From Mesorhizobium sp. ORS 3324 (GTDB lineage: Bacteria; Pseudomonadota; Alphaproteobacteria; Rhizobiales; Rhizobiaceae), in assembly GCA_000824825.2 (NCBI GenBank), contig LM655170.1, positions 311,841-375,840 of the forward strand: a DNA stretch of 64,000 nt. The letters run 5' to 3'. The notes under the pieces were generated by a model, which saw only the letters and a list, made by a program, of their open reading frames with translations, ran no database searches and was not told the DNA's origin. Position numbers and translations under genes: made by a program. Shown here piece after piece: positions 35,692-43,517 of the stretch. Each line of letters begins with the position of its first letter. Position 1 is the stretch's first letter.

Positions 35692-35730
35692 TTAACCATA
35701 GCTAGCGTGATATGGTTAATGCCCTGTTAA
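35692..35730. promoter_or_regulatory. Inverted repeat and CtrA-like boxes in the flagellin 1 leader
   Basis: TTAACCATA (35692-35700) and TATGGTTAA (35711-35719) are a perfect 9-base inverted repeat with a 10-base spacer. TTAA-N7-TTAA (35716-35730) overlaps it. TTAACCAT and TTAA-N7-TTAA are both reported CtrA recognition patterns. If the shared promoter at 35747-35767 is used, these sites fall in the RNA leader and could instead form a hairpin bound by FlbT. Confidence 0.5.
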
Positions 35731-35746
35731 AGATCAGCTTTTGAGA

Positions 35747-35767
35747 GGTTAAGGAACGAGCGTTGCG
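35747..35767 (-). promoter_or_regulatory. Flagellar promoter element, flagellin subclass, upstream of flagellin 1
   Basis: On the minus strand it reads CGCAAC, nine bases, TTAACC. The extended context TCGCGCAAC matches the other elements. It is 166-186 bases before the start codon. The remainder of the 35582-35944 gap holds the inverted repeat above, a mosaic repeat and the flagellin 2 terminator. Confidence 0.5.
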
Positions 35768-35780
35768 CGAGCCTTGAGCC

Positions 35781-35881
35781 AGCGCAATTCCAGGAAAAGT
35801 GTGAAGCGGTTTTCCGTCCGGAACGCTTGGGAACAAAGGAGATGGAGCGGTTGCCGTTTCCGTGAAACGGTGAACCGCTCC
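35781..35881. repeat. Interspersed mosaic repeat (copy 2) between flagellin genes
   Basis: Plus-strand copy of the sequence at 20470-20574: begins GCGCAATTCCAGGAAAAGTG, contains TTTTCCGTCCGGAA and GGAACAAAGGAG, and ends AACGGTGAACCGCTC. The two copies are the same length within a few bases and differ at scattered positions. Confidence 0.7.
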
Positions 35882-35888
35882 AACGCAA

Positions 35889-35917
35889 ATCGGGCCGCGC
35901 TTTTGGCGCGGCCCGAT
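35889..35917. terminator. Stem-loop terminator after flagellin gene 2
   Basis: A perfect 12-base inverted repeat, ATCGGGCCGCGC (35889-35900) and GCGCGGCCCGAT (35906-35917), with a TTTTG loop. It is 28 bases after the flagellin 2 stop. The T-run after it on the minus strand is short (TTTG). Confidence 0.72.
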
Positions 35918-35944
35918 CGTGTTGCCTTTGCGGTTCTAGCGCGA

Positions 35945-36937
35945 TCAGCCGCGGAAGAGCGACAGGATCGACTGCGAGGAGCTGTTGGCGATCGACAGCG
36001 CCTGGACGCCGAGCTGCTGCTGAACCTGCAGGGCCTGGAGGCGAGTCGATTCCTTGTTCATGTCGGCATCGACGAGCTGGCCGACGCCGCGGTCGATGGA
36101 GTCCATCAGGCTCTGCGTGAAGGTCTTCTGCAGGTCGATGGAGCTCTTGGCGGCGCCGAGCTTGGTGGCGGCGGTCGTCATGGCCTTGAGCGCGGTGTCG
36201 ACGACATTCATCATTTCCGAGATCTGGCTGTCGCTGGCCCCCTTGCTGGTTGCCGAGTCGAAGATCTTCAGGGTGGCGACCGAGTAGGTGTCGCCGGCGG
36301 CCGCGGCCGCACCCAGGGTCGGGTTCTGCGCCGTGCCGACGATGGCGCCAGTCGCGCCGACGTAGTTAGCGTCGAGGATACCCTTGTTGGTCGGGGCCGC
36401 ACCGGCATCATACAGCTTGATGCTGTCCACGTTGACGTCGATCGTCGAAATCGACACCGTGCCGGTGGCGCTGCGGTTGAAGGCCGAGACGATCTTGACG
36501 TCGGCGGTCGTGCCCGAGGCGGTGGACACTGACAGCATGTTGGTGCCCGAGAAGGTGGCGCCGTCGGCGTAGGCCTTCAACTGATCCTGAAGCGCCTTGA
36601 TTTCGGTCTGGGTCTTTTCCTTGGAGGCGTCCGTCTGGCCGTAGGATGCGGTCAGCTTCTGCTGGATCTTGTTGATGGTGTCGATCGCGCTGTTCATGCC
36701 GGTATAGGCCGTGTCGACCTTCGAGGCGCCGAGGCCGAGCGAGTCCGAAACGGTGGACATCGCCTGGTTGTCGGAGCGCATCGTGGTGGCGATCGACCAG
36801 TAGGCGGCGTTGTCCGAAGCCTGCGAGACGCGATAACCCGTCGAGATGCGGGCCTGGGTGGTGTCGAGGTTCTTCTGGGTGGCGTTCAAGCTCTGCAGCG
36901 CGGTCAGCGCCGAGGCATTGGTCATGATACTGGCCAT
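35945..36937 (-). CDS. Flagellin (paralog 2)
   Basis: Filament subunit of 330 residues with both conserved ends: LNATQKNLDTTQARISTGYR and MNKESTRLQALQVQQQLGVQ. The last 80 residues are almost identical to those of paralog 1, the middle differs, so the pair arose by duplication. It starts with ATG at 36937, with AAGG ten bases upstream. The terminator at 35889 separates it from paralog 1, so they are transcribed independently. FlaF, FlbT and FtcR encoded in the same window are expected to control it. Confidence 0.95.
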   Translation of the reverse strand: MASIMTNASALTALQSLNATQKNLDTTQARISTGYRVSQASDNAAYWSIATTMRSDNQAMSTVSDSLGLGASKVDTAYTGMNSAIDTINKIQQKLTASYGQTDASKEKTQTEIKALQDQLKAYADGATFSGTNMLSVSTASGTTADVKIVSAFNRSATGTVSISTIDVNVDSIKLYDAGAAPTNKGILDANYVGATGAIVGTAQNPTLGAAAAAGDTYSVATLKIFDSATSKGASDSQISEMMNVVDTALKAMTTAATKLGAAKSSIDLQKTFTQSLMDSIDRGVGQLVDADMNKESTRLQALQVQQQLGVQALSIANSSSQSILSLFRG

Positions 36938-36973
36938 GATACTCGTACCTTGATTTTACACGGATTTTTTTGA

Positions 36974-36994
36974 CATACCGGCTTGTCCGGTATG
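36974..36994. promoter_or_regulatory. Hairpin in the flagellin 2 leader
   Basis: CATACCGG (36974-36981) and CCGGTATG (36987-36994) are a perfect 8-base inverted repeat with a 5-base loop, 37-57 bases upstream of the start codon and inside the predicted RNA leader. On the mRNA it is followed by an A-run. A possible target of FlbT or a stability element. Confidence 0.5.
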
Positions 36995-37089
36995 ACGGTG
37001 CGGCATCATGCCAATGATCGCTGAGACCCGATCACCCGCCATCTGGGGCGACTATGGCGGCAAGTCCCTACCAAAGGACTAAACTGGAC

Positions 37090-37110
37090 GGTTAATCGAA
37101 AATAATTGCG
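37090..37110 (-). promoter_or_regulatory. Flagellar promoter element, flagellin subclass, upstream of flagellin 2
   Basis: On the minus strand it reads CGCAAT, nine bases, TTAACC. It is about 153-173 bases before the start codon, closely matching the distance at flagellin 1. It also resembles a CtrA half site (TTAACCGT). Confidence 0.5.
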
Positions 37111-37180
37111 GAATTCGCGCCGGCTTCCGCAGTCCAAACCTTCAGCACTTTGAGTGGCGCCTAGGGCGCGGCAGGGCCGG

Positions 37181-37912
37181 TCAGGTAAAGGATCGCACCA
37201 GGCTGCCGACCAGAAGGTTCCAGCCGTCGATCAGCACGAAGAACATGATCTTGAATGGCAGGGAGACCACCGTCGGCGGCAGCATCATCATGCCCATGGC
37301 CATGGTGACGGTGGCGACGATGAGATCGATGACGAGGAACGGCAGCACGATGAGAAAACCGATCTCGAAGCCGCGCCTGATCTCGGAGATCATGAAGGCG
37401 GGCACCAGGATGCGCAGGTCGACGGTGTCGCGCGAGACGGTCTGGCCGCGCTCGCGAGCGAGATCGGCGAAGAGGTCGAAATCCTTGTCGCGCACATTGT
37501 GCAGCATGAAGGTGCGGAACGGATCCGAGATCTTGTCGAAGGCTTCGGCCTGGGTGATCTGGTTGTTCATCAGCGGCTTGACGCCGGTGTTCCAGGCCTG
37601 GTCGAAGGTCGGCGCCATGACGTAGAAGGTCATGAACAGCGACAACGAGATCAGGATCAGGTTGGCGGGTGTCGATTGCAGGCCGATACCGGCGCGCAGG
37701 ATCGAGAAGGCGATGACGAAACGGGTGAAGCTCGTCACCATGATCAACAGGCCCGGCGCCACCGAAAGCACGGTAAGCAGGCCGAACATCTGGATGAGGT
37801 AGCCGACTGTGGTGCCGTCGGCCTTGCCGATGCCGCCGAGATCGAGCTGCTGGGCCGCGGCGACAGAGGTGGTGACGACGATGAGCACCGTGGCGATAAG
37901 CAATTTTCTCAT
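37181..37912 (-). CDS. fliP: FliP, flagellar export gate protein
   Basis: Export-gate membrane protein of 243 residues. It has a signal peptide (LLIATVLIVVTTSVAAAQ) and the FliP helices, including TVLSVAPGLLIMVTSFTRFV and VSLPFKIMFFVLIDGWNLLV. It is the last gene of the flgB unit and overlaps fliL by four bases (ATGA). Confidence 0.96.
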   Translation of the reverse strand: MRKLLIATVLIVVTTSVAAAQQLDLGGIGKADGTTVGYLIQMFGLLTVLSVAPGLLIMVTSFTRFVIAFSILRAGIGLQSTPANLILISLSLFMTFYVMAPTFDQAWNTGVKPLMNNQITQAEAFDKISDPFRTFMLHNVRDKDFDLFADLARERGQTVSRDTVDLRILVPAFMISEIRRGFEIGFLIVLPFLVIDLIVATVTMAMGMMMLPPTVVSLPFKIMFFVLIDGWNLLVGSLVRSFT

Positions 37913-38406
37913 TCGAGCAGCATCGTCCTGATGAGAACCTGTTTGACGTGGCCGCCGCTTCGCAGCGCCGCCCGCTCGTCGAGATCTGCCTTGAGGTGCT
38001 GGTAGCCGCTGGCGCCTTCGATCTGATGCATCTTCAGCGTGCGCACGAACGCCAAGAGATCCTGATGGATCTGCTCGGTCATTTCCGGCGGCTGCGGCGC
38101 GTCGTAGAGCACCGATGCCTCAAGCCTGATCCAGACCTCGCTTGGCGAGGCGATGTTGGTGGTGATCGGCGCCAGCTGAACCAGCGTCGGTCCGGCAACG
38201 CCCGGCTTGCCGGCCTCGGCGGGCTTCTCCGGGGTGCCGGCATTCTCCGCCGCGGCGGGAACCGGCGCCGGGGCATCCCCCTGCTTGAGATAGCCGCCCG
38301 AGACCCAGCCCAGGCCAATGGCCGCGCCCGTCATGGCCAGAAGCATGGCGAGCTGGACCACAAGGGAGGGTCCTTTTTTTGGCTGGGCATGCTCGACATT
38401 CGCCAC
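37909..38406 (-). CDS. fliL: FliL, basal-body associated stator protein
   Basis: Inner-membrane protein of 165 residues associated with the stator. It has one N-terminal helix ([20 protein letters not shown]), a Pro/Ala-rich linker and the FliL periplasmic domain ending in the typical LIRTMLLE. The start is GTG at 38406. It lies between flgH and fliP. Confidence 0.92.
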   Translation of the reverse strand: MANVEHAQPKKGPSLVVQLAMLLAMTGAAIGLGWVSGGYLKQGDAPAPVPAAAENAGTPEKPAEAGKPGVAGPTLVQLAPITTNIASPSEVWIRLEASVLYDAPQPPEMTEQIHQDLLAFVRTLKMHQIEGASGYQHLKADLDERAALRSGGHVKQVLIRTMLLE

Positions 38407-38424
38407 GGCTGCGGTCTCCCCGTC

Positions 38425-39129
38425 CTAGAAAGGAAGAACCTGGTCGAGGATCTGCTGGCCGTAAGGCGGCTGCTGTACCTCGCTCACGCGGCCGCGGCCG
38501 CCATAGGAGATGCGTGCTTCGGCAATGCGCTCATAGGGGATCGTATTCTCGGCGCCGATGTCGGAAGGACGCACCATGCCGGCGATGGTGAGGACCCGGA
38601 GCTCGTAGTTCACGCGCACTTCCTGCGAGCCCCTGATCATCAGATTGCCGTTGGGCAGCACTTCGGTGACGACGGCCGCGACATTGAGCTCGAGGCTTTC
38701 GGAGCGCTTGATTTCGCCGTCGGCATTGGTCTCGGTGCTGGAGCTCAGGCCGGCGTCGCCCTTGCCGCTGGTGCTCCTGCCGTCCCATCCGAGCGTGACG
38801 TCATAGCCGAGCTTCCGGGCGGCGGTGCGGCTGCGGTCGTTCTGGTTCTTGAAATTGGCCTTGTCGTTGAGCTTGATGTTGACGGTCAGGATGTCGCCTT
38901 CCCGCAGCGCCCGCGGATCGGTGAAGAGCCTGCTCTGGCGGTCGTCCCACAGCGAGAATCTTTTCACGGGCGCCGCCGGCGGCTCCGGATAGGAGTAGGG
39001 GGCCGTGCCGCCATTGCCGATGCCGGAGCCGACGGGCGACAATGCCGGTTCGCGGCCGACCTCCTTGAGGTCGGTGCCGCAGCCGGACAGCGCCGCAACC
39101 GCTACAAGGACGAGCAACTTCAACTTCAT
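38425..39129 (-). CDS. flgH: FlgH, L-ring lipoprotein
   Basis: Outer-membrane ring protein of 234 residues. A lipobox (LVLVAVAALSGCGTD, Cys17) marks it as a lipoprotein. Family text is LFTDPRALREGDILTVNIKL and NYELRVLTIAGMVRPSDIGA, with the C-terminal YGGRGRVSEVQQPPYGQQIL. It overlaps the motE stop by four bases. Confidence 0.96.
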   Translation of the reverse strand: MKLKLLVLVAVAALSGCGTDLKEVGREPALSPVGSGIGNGGTAPYSYPEPPAAPVKRFSLWDDRQSRLFTDPRALREGDILTVNIKLNDKANFKNQNDRSRTAARKLGYDVTLGWDGRSTSGKGDAGLSSSTETNADGEIKRSESLELNVAAVVTEVLPNGNLMIRGSQEVRVNYELRVLTIAGMVRPSDIGAENTIPYERIAEARISYGGRGRVSEVQQPPYGQQILDQVLPF

Positions 39130-39710
39130 GACGGATCAACCCTTCGCGCCGCGCTGGCCATGATGCCGGTGAGCGTCGCCGCCGCCTTCTGGTCCATTTC
39201 GTTGAGGATGACGCCGGCCTTGCGCGAATCGAGCTTCATCAGGATGGCGGCAGCGAGTTCGGCATTGACCATCGCAAGACGCTCGGCCGCGGCGTCGGGC
39301 TTCATGCCGGCATAGATCTTGACCACGCTGTCCTCGGCGCGCGCCAGGAACACTTCACGGCGCTTCAGCCATTCCTCGTATTCGGTGCGTTTTGCCTCCA
39401 GCGCCTTCATGCGCTCGTCGATGCCGGCCTGCAGCTGCTTGAGTTCCTCGGCCTGGAGCGCGTAGCGGCGGTCGCGCGCCGCATCGGCGATGTTGGAGCA
39501 GAAGCGCTGGATCTCGCTTTGGTCCGGCGCCTTCGCGTGCACGAGTTGGGCCGGCTGGGCCGGCGCTTGTCCGCCGGGCAGCACCTGGCGCACTTCTTCC
39601 GCGCGGGCGGTGCCGCCCGCCAGCGCAATGATTGCGGCAGCGGCAAAGAGGCTAATTCCAGGATGGAGCCTCGGGCGACGATGCGGTTGTGAGGACAAAA
39701 GCTCGATCAT
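39126..39710 (-). CDS. motE: MotE, chaperone for MotC
   Basis: Periplasmic coiled-coil protein of 194 residues. After a signal region (ISLFAAAAIIALAGGTARAE) comes a long helix (LQAEELKQLQAGIDERMKAL) and a MgtE-N-like end (AAAILMKLDSRKAGVILNEM). In Sinorhizobium MotE is a specific chaperone that stabilises MotC. Located between flgI and flgH, the usual rhizobial position. Confidence 0.9.
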   Translation of the reverse strand: MIELLSSQPHRRPRLHPGISLFAAAAIIALAGGTARAEEVRQVLPGGQAPAQPAQLVHAKAPDQSEIQRFCSNIADAARDRRYALQAEELKQLQAGIDERMKALEAKRTEYEEWLKRREVFLARAEDSVVKIYAGMKPDAAAERLAMVNAELAAAILMKLDSRKAGVILNEMDQKAAATLTGIMASAARRVDPS

Positions 39711-39719
39711 CGGCGTGCC

Positions 39720-40961
39720 CTATTGGAGAACCAGGTCGGCCTGCAGGGCGCCGGCCGACTTGATGCCTTGCAGGATGGCGATGATGCCGTCGGGCTTCAC
39801 ACCCAGCCGGTTGAGGCCGGAGACTAGCGTTTCGAGATCGGGGCCGTCGAGCACGGCAACGCGCGCGTCGGGCCGCGTGGCCTCGATGGCGGTGAAGGGC
39901 TCGACCGCGGTCTCTCCCTTGGAGAAGGGCTCCGGCTGAACCACCTTGGGCGCTTCGGTGATGCGCACAGTGAGCGTGCCGTGGCTGATCGCCACACGCG
40001 AGATCTTGACGTTGTTGCCGATGACGATGGTGCCGGTGCGCTCGTCGATGACGACGCGGGCCGGCGCATCCGACTCGACGACGAGGTTTTCGATCTCGGC
40101 ATAGAAGCGCGCGGCCGAGACGTTCTTCGGCCGCCTGATCTGCACGGTGCGGGCATCGCGCTCGGCGGCGACGCGCATGCCGAAGCGCTGCGAGGTGTAG
40201 TCGTTGACGGCGTCGGCGATGCGAATGGCGGTCGAGAAGTCGGGATTGCGCAATTGCAGCGTCAGCACGCCCTGGTCGTCGAACTCCGCGGGCACCGAGC
40301 GCTCGACGATGGCGCCGTTCGGCACACGTCCGGCGGTGGGCACGCCTTGCGTCAACTGCTCGGCCTGGCCCTTGGCGGTGAAGCCGCCCACGATCACCGA
40401 GCCTTGCCCGACCGCATAGATCTCGCCGTCCGCCGCCTTGAGCGGCGTCATCACCAGCGTGCCGCCGGCGAGCGAGCTCGCATCGCCCATCGAGGAGACG
40501 TCGATGTCGATGCGGGCGCCAGACTGGACGAAGGGCGGCATGTTGGCGGTGACGATGACGGCGGCGACGTTCTTGGCGCGCGCGCTGCCGCCCTCGGTGG
40601 CGATGCCGAGGTTCTCCAGCATGGCGCGGATCGACTGTTCGGTGAAGGGCGAGTTGCGCAGGCTGTCGCCTGTGCCCGCCAGGCCGATCACCAGGCCGTA
40701 GCCGACGAGCTGGTTGTCGCGCGCGCTCTGCAGCTGGGCAATGTCCTTGATGCGCGCGGCGACCTGGCCGGGCGGCAACGTGCTCGGTCCGGACGATACG
40801 CGGAACATGCGCGTGGTGGTGGCCGGATCGTATTCAGGGTCGTCGTAGACGCCGCCATTCTTCAGGACCAGCTCGCGCTTGGCCTTGGGCGTGAGCCCGT
40901 CGGCCAGTGCAGGCTGAAGACCGATGGCGGCGCTCAGCAGAAGGGCAAATGCGCGCTTCAC
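39720..40961 (-). CDS. flgI: FlgI, P-ring protein
   Basis: Periplasmic ring protein of 413 residues. A signal peptide (FALLLSAAIGLQPALADG) precedes typical FlgI sequence: RIKDIAQLQSARDNQLVGYG, LVIGLAGTGDSLRNSPFTEQ and ARVVIDERTGTIVIGNNVKI. The start is GTG at 40961, overlapping the flgA stop by four bases (GTGA). Confidence 0.97.
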   Translation of the reverse strand: MKRAFALLLSAAIGLQPALADGLTPKAKRELVLKNGGVYDDPEYDPATTTRMFRVSSGPSTLPPGQVAARIKDIAQLQSARDNQLVGYGLVIGLAGTGDSLRNSPFTEQSIRAMLENLGIATEGGSARAKNVAAVIVTANMPPFVQSGARIDIDVSSMGDASSLAGGTLVMTPLKAADGEIYAVGQGSVIVGGFTAKGQAEQLTQGVPTAGRVPNGAIVERSVPAEFDDQGVLTLQLRNPDFSTAIRIADAVNDYTSQRFGMRVAAERDARTVQIRRPKNVSAARFYAEIENLVVESDAPARVVIDERTGTIVIGNNVKISRVAISHGTLTVRITEAPKVVQPEPFSKGETAVEPFTAIEATRPDARVAVLDGPDLETLVSGLNRLGVKPDGIIAILQGIKSAGALQADLVLQ

Positions 40962-41494
40962 GATGCGCCGACCCTTATGGTGCCGTCGGCCATCACCGTG
41001 CCGGAAATGATCTTGCCGCTGTCGACGTTGCGGATCTTGATCTGGTCGCCGGCGGCGCCCGGCTGCAAGGTGACGCCGGCGGCCGAGATGGTCAGCGCGC
41101 CGGCGGTGAAATAGACCTGCACGGAAGCACCCTGCTCGACCAACCAGGCATCGCGGATGGCTGCCGCCGGGATGTAGCGGCCGGGCACGAGCGTCCGCTT
41201 GGCGACCTTGCCCTGCAATTCCTCGGAACGCGTGGCCATGCCGTCCGGCTTGTGCTTGCCTGGGACGAGCCTCACCTGCTTCAACGCCGCGAGCTCGATG
41301 GTTTCGCCGGGATAGATGACCCGGTTGGGGATCAGCACGGCTTCGCCGACAGCCTGACTGGCGGCGATCTGGTTGGCCGACTCGCCCTGCATCTGGCTGG
41401 CCGTCTCCTGCGCAAGCGCCGGCATGCCGCCGGCCACCAGCGCAAGGGCCAGCGCGGCGCGGCGGAAAGTGGGGCAGGAGGCCGGCAAAACCAT
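40958..41494 (-). CDS. flgA: FlgA, P-ring assembly chaperone
   Basis: Periplasmic chaperone of 178 residues for P-ring formation. A signal peptide (ALALALVAGGMPALAQETA) is followed by the SAF-like domain (VLIPNRVIYPGETIELAALK) and the FlgA C-terminus (VQVYFTAGALTISAAGVTLQ). It is placed between flgG and flgI. Confidence 0.93.
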   Translation of the reverse strand: MVLPASCPTFRRAALALALVAGGMPALAQETASQMQGESANQIAASQAVGEAVLIPNRVIYPGETIELAALKQVRLVPGKHKPDGMATRSEELQGKVAKRTLVPGRYIPAAAIRDAWLVEQGASVQVYFTAGALTISAAGVTLQPGAAGDQIKIRNVDSGKIISGTVMADGTIRVGAS

Positions 41495-41500
41495 CGTCCG

Positions 41501-42289
41501 TTACCTGATGTTCTTGGAGACCACCGAGGCCATGTCGTCGGCGGCCTGGATGACCTTGGAGTTCATTTCATAGGCGCGCTGCGCCGAGATCAGCTCGGTG
41601 ATTTCCTTGACCGGATCGACGTTGGAGGACTCCAGATATCCCTGCTGGATGGTGGCGAAGCCGGGATCGCCTGGAACGCCGACATTGGCGGGACCGGAGG
41701 CCGCGGTTTCCTGGAACAGATTGTCGCCGAGCGGCGCGAGGCCAGCCTCGTTGGCGAAGTTGGCGATCTGGAGCTGGCCGAGAAGCTGGAGGTTGGTCTG
41801 GCCGTCGATGCGGGCAAAGACCTGGCCGGTCTTGTTGACGATCACCTCGACCGCGTTGGTCGGCACGGTGATCGCCGGAATGACCTGGGCCCCGTCGACG
41901 GTGACCAGTTGCCCGGTGGCATTGGTGTTGAAGGCGCCGGCGCGGGAGTAGAGCGTGCCGCCGTCGGCGCCCTCGATCTGGAACCAGCCGCGGCCGGTCA
42001 GCGCCAGGTCGAAGCTGTTGCCGGTGCTGGTCAGTTCGCCTTGCGTGTGGACGTTGCGCACGGCCGTCGTCTTGACGCCGAGGCCGATCGAGACGCCTTC
42101 CGGCACCAGCGAGGTGTTGGAACGGTTGGGCACGCCCTGGGTGCGATCGACCTGGTAGAGCAGGTCCGAGAACTCAGCCCGCGCCCGCTTGTAGCCGGTG
42201 GTGTTGATGTTGGCGATGTTGTTGGCGATGACTTCCAGATTGGTCTGCTGGGCGTTCATGCCGGTCGCGGCGATGGCAAGGGCTTTCAT
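41501..42289 (-). CDS. flgG: FlgG, distal rod protein
   Basis: Distal rod subunit of 262 residues. The N-terminus ([40 protein letters not shown]) and C-terminus ([20 protein letters not shown]) are the FlgG signatures. It lies between fliE and flgA. Confidence 0.96.
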   Translation of the reverse strand: MKALAIAATGMNAQQTNLEVIANNIANINTTGYKRARAEFSDLLYQVDRTQGVPNRSNTSLVPEGVSIGLGVKTTAVRNVHTQGELTSTGNSFDLALTGRGWFQIEGADGGTLYSRAGAFNTNATGQLVTVDGAQVIPAITVPTNAVEVIVNKTGQVFARIDGQTNLQLLGQLQIANFANEAGLAPLGDNLFQETAASGPANVGVPGDPGFATIQQGYLESSNVDPVKEITELISAQRAYEMNSKVIQAADDMASVVSKNIR

Positions 42290-42298
42290 GACGCGGTC

Positions 42299-42628
42299 CT
42301 AGATACTCATGCGGCTGATTTCGAGGTAGGCCGAGACGACCTTGTCGCGGATGGCGATGGTGGTCTGCAGGGCCTGCTGGGCGCTCATCACCGCATCGGC
42401 CACCTGGCGGGTGTCGGCGTCGCCCTTGAGCGCCTGGATCGACATCTGCTCGGCGTTCTGCAGCGTGTCGACCGTTTTCGTCGCGGCCTTGTCGAGCATT
42501 TCGGCGAAGCTGCTGCCGACGCTTTCTGTTGCCTGGGTACCGGCACCGCTCTGAAGCAGGCCCGGCGAGGCGGCTTCCGCGCCATCGATTGCCGGTTTGA
42601 ACTGGAGTGCCCCGATACCGCCGATCAT
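42299..42628 (-). CDS. fliE: FliE, rod-MS ring junction protein
   Basis: Basal-body adaptor of 109 residues. The typical C-terminal half is present: GSSFAEMLDKAATKTVDTLQ, NAEQMSIQALKGDADTRQVA, and VVSAYLEISRMSI. Its ATG shares one base with the flgC stop (TAATG). Confidence 0.94.
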   Translation of the reverse strand: MIGGIGALQFKPAIDGAEAASPGLLQSGAGTQATESVGSSFAEMLDKAATKTVDTLQNAEQMSIQALKGDADTRQVADAVMSAQQALQTTIAIRDKVVSAYLEISRMSI

Positions 42629-43044
42629 TACTGGTTCCTCATCAGGTCGATGGTCATGGAAATCAGATCGCGAGCCTGCTTGATGACCTGCAGGTTGGCC
42701 TCATAGGAGCGGTTCGCCTCGCTCATGTCCGCCATTTCGACCAGCACGTTGACGTTGGGCATCTTCACGTAGCCTTTTTCGTCGGCGGCTTCGTTGCCGG
42801 GCTGGAACTCGATCGGGAAGTCCGATGGGTCGCGCGCGATCGAGCCCACCTCGACAAGCGAACCGCCGCTCGCGCGGTCGAGCTCGGACTGGAAGGTGAT
42901 CGTCTTGCGCCGATAGGGATCGGCCCCCGGCGTGTTGCCCGTGGATTGCGCGTTGGCGAGGTTCTCCGACACCACGCGCAGCCGCTCCGACTGGGCGCCA
43001 AGGCCGGATGCCGCGACTTTCAGGGCTGCGGTCAGCGCGTCCAT
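42628..43044 (-). CDS. flgC: FlgC, proximal rod protein
   Basis: Proximal rod subunit of 138 residues. It begins [40 protein letters not shown] and ends [20 protein letters not shown], the FlgC pattern. The ATG at 43044 is 2 bases after the flgB stop; the open frame upstream overlaps flgB. Confidence 0.95.
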   Translation of the reverse strand: MDALTAALKVAASGLGAQSERLRVVSENLANAQSTGNTPGADPYRRKTITFQSELDRASGGSLVEVGSIARDPSDFPIEFQPGNEAADEKGYVKMPNVNVLVEMADMSEANRSYEANLQVIKQARDLISMTIDLMRNQ

Positions 43045-43046
43045 GT

Positions 43047-43427
43047 TCAGCTCTTCACCACCATGGTCATCATCGAATGGAAGGCCTTGACGATCGCCGT
43101 GTTGAGCTCGAAGGAGCGGCGCACCTCGCCGGCCTTCATCAGCTCGTCCTCGAGCACCACCGTGTTCTTCGACGGCATGATCGAGCCGGTGGCTTCCTCC
43201 GGCTTGACGTTGAAGCCGGCATTGGCGGTCTCGGCGCCAAGATGACCGGCCTGGGTAGCCGCCAGCGTCACCGCGCTGCGGTCGAGAACCTTTTCGAACG
43301 GCTCGACGTCGTTTGCCGTGTAGCCCGGCGTGTTGGCGTTGGCGATGTTGGAGGCGATCGCCGACTGACGCACGGCCAGCCATTGCGACTGCCGGGTGGC
43401 GAGATCAAAAAGGTTGACGGGTTCCAT
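43047..43427 (-). CDS. flgB: FlgB, proximal rod protein
   Basis: Proximal rod subunit of 126 residues. Typical text is [37 protein letters not shown], and the end [20 protein letters not shown]. The ATG at 43427 follows GGAGAG. It heads the ten-gene unit flgB to fliP; the shared promoter element is 27-47 bases upstream. Confidence 0.95.
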   Translation of the reverse strand: MEPVNLFDLATRQSQWLAVRQSAIASNIANANTPGYTANDVEPFEKVLDRSAVTLAATQAGHLGAETANAGFNVKPEEATGSIMPSKNTVVLEDELMKAGEVRRSFELNTAIVKAFHSMMTMVVKS

Positions 43428-43453
43428 GGGACTCTCCGGGCGAGCAGGCACAA

Positions 43454-43474
43454 GACTAGGCCGCCAGTCTTGCG
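43454..43474 (-). promoter_or_regulatory. Shared flagellar promoter element upstream of flgB
   Basis: On the minus strand it reads CGCAAG, nine bases, CTAGTC. It also forms a perfect inverted repeat, CAAGACT (43451-43457) with AGTCTTG (43466-43472). It agrees with the fliF element over most of 21 bases. Confidence 0.62.
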
Positions 43475-43517
43475 CGGACCTTGCGCGGAGCGGGCTCGGC
43501 AGCCCGACGCGGCGTTG

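Noticed and set aside
34500..37180. Sigma-28 type promoters (TAAA-N15-GCCGATAA) for the flagellins
   Set aside because: No such pattern was found upstream of either flagellin gene.
40907..42706. A 599-residue open frame on the plus strand across flgA, flgG and fliE
   Set aside because: It crosses three well-supported flagellar genes on the other strand and shows only shadow composition.
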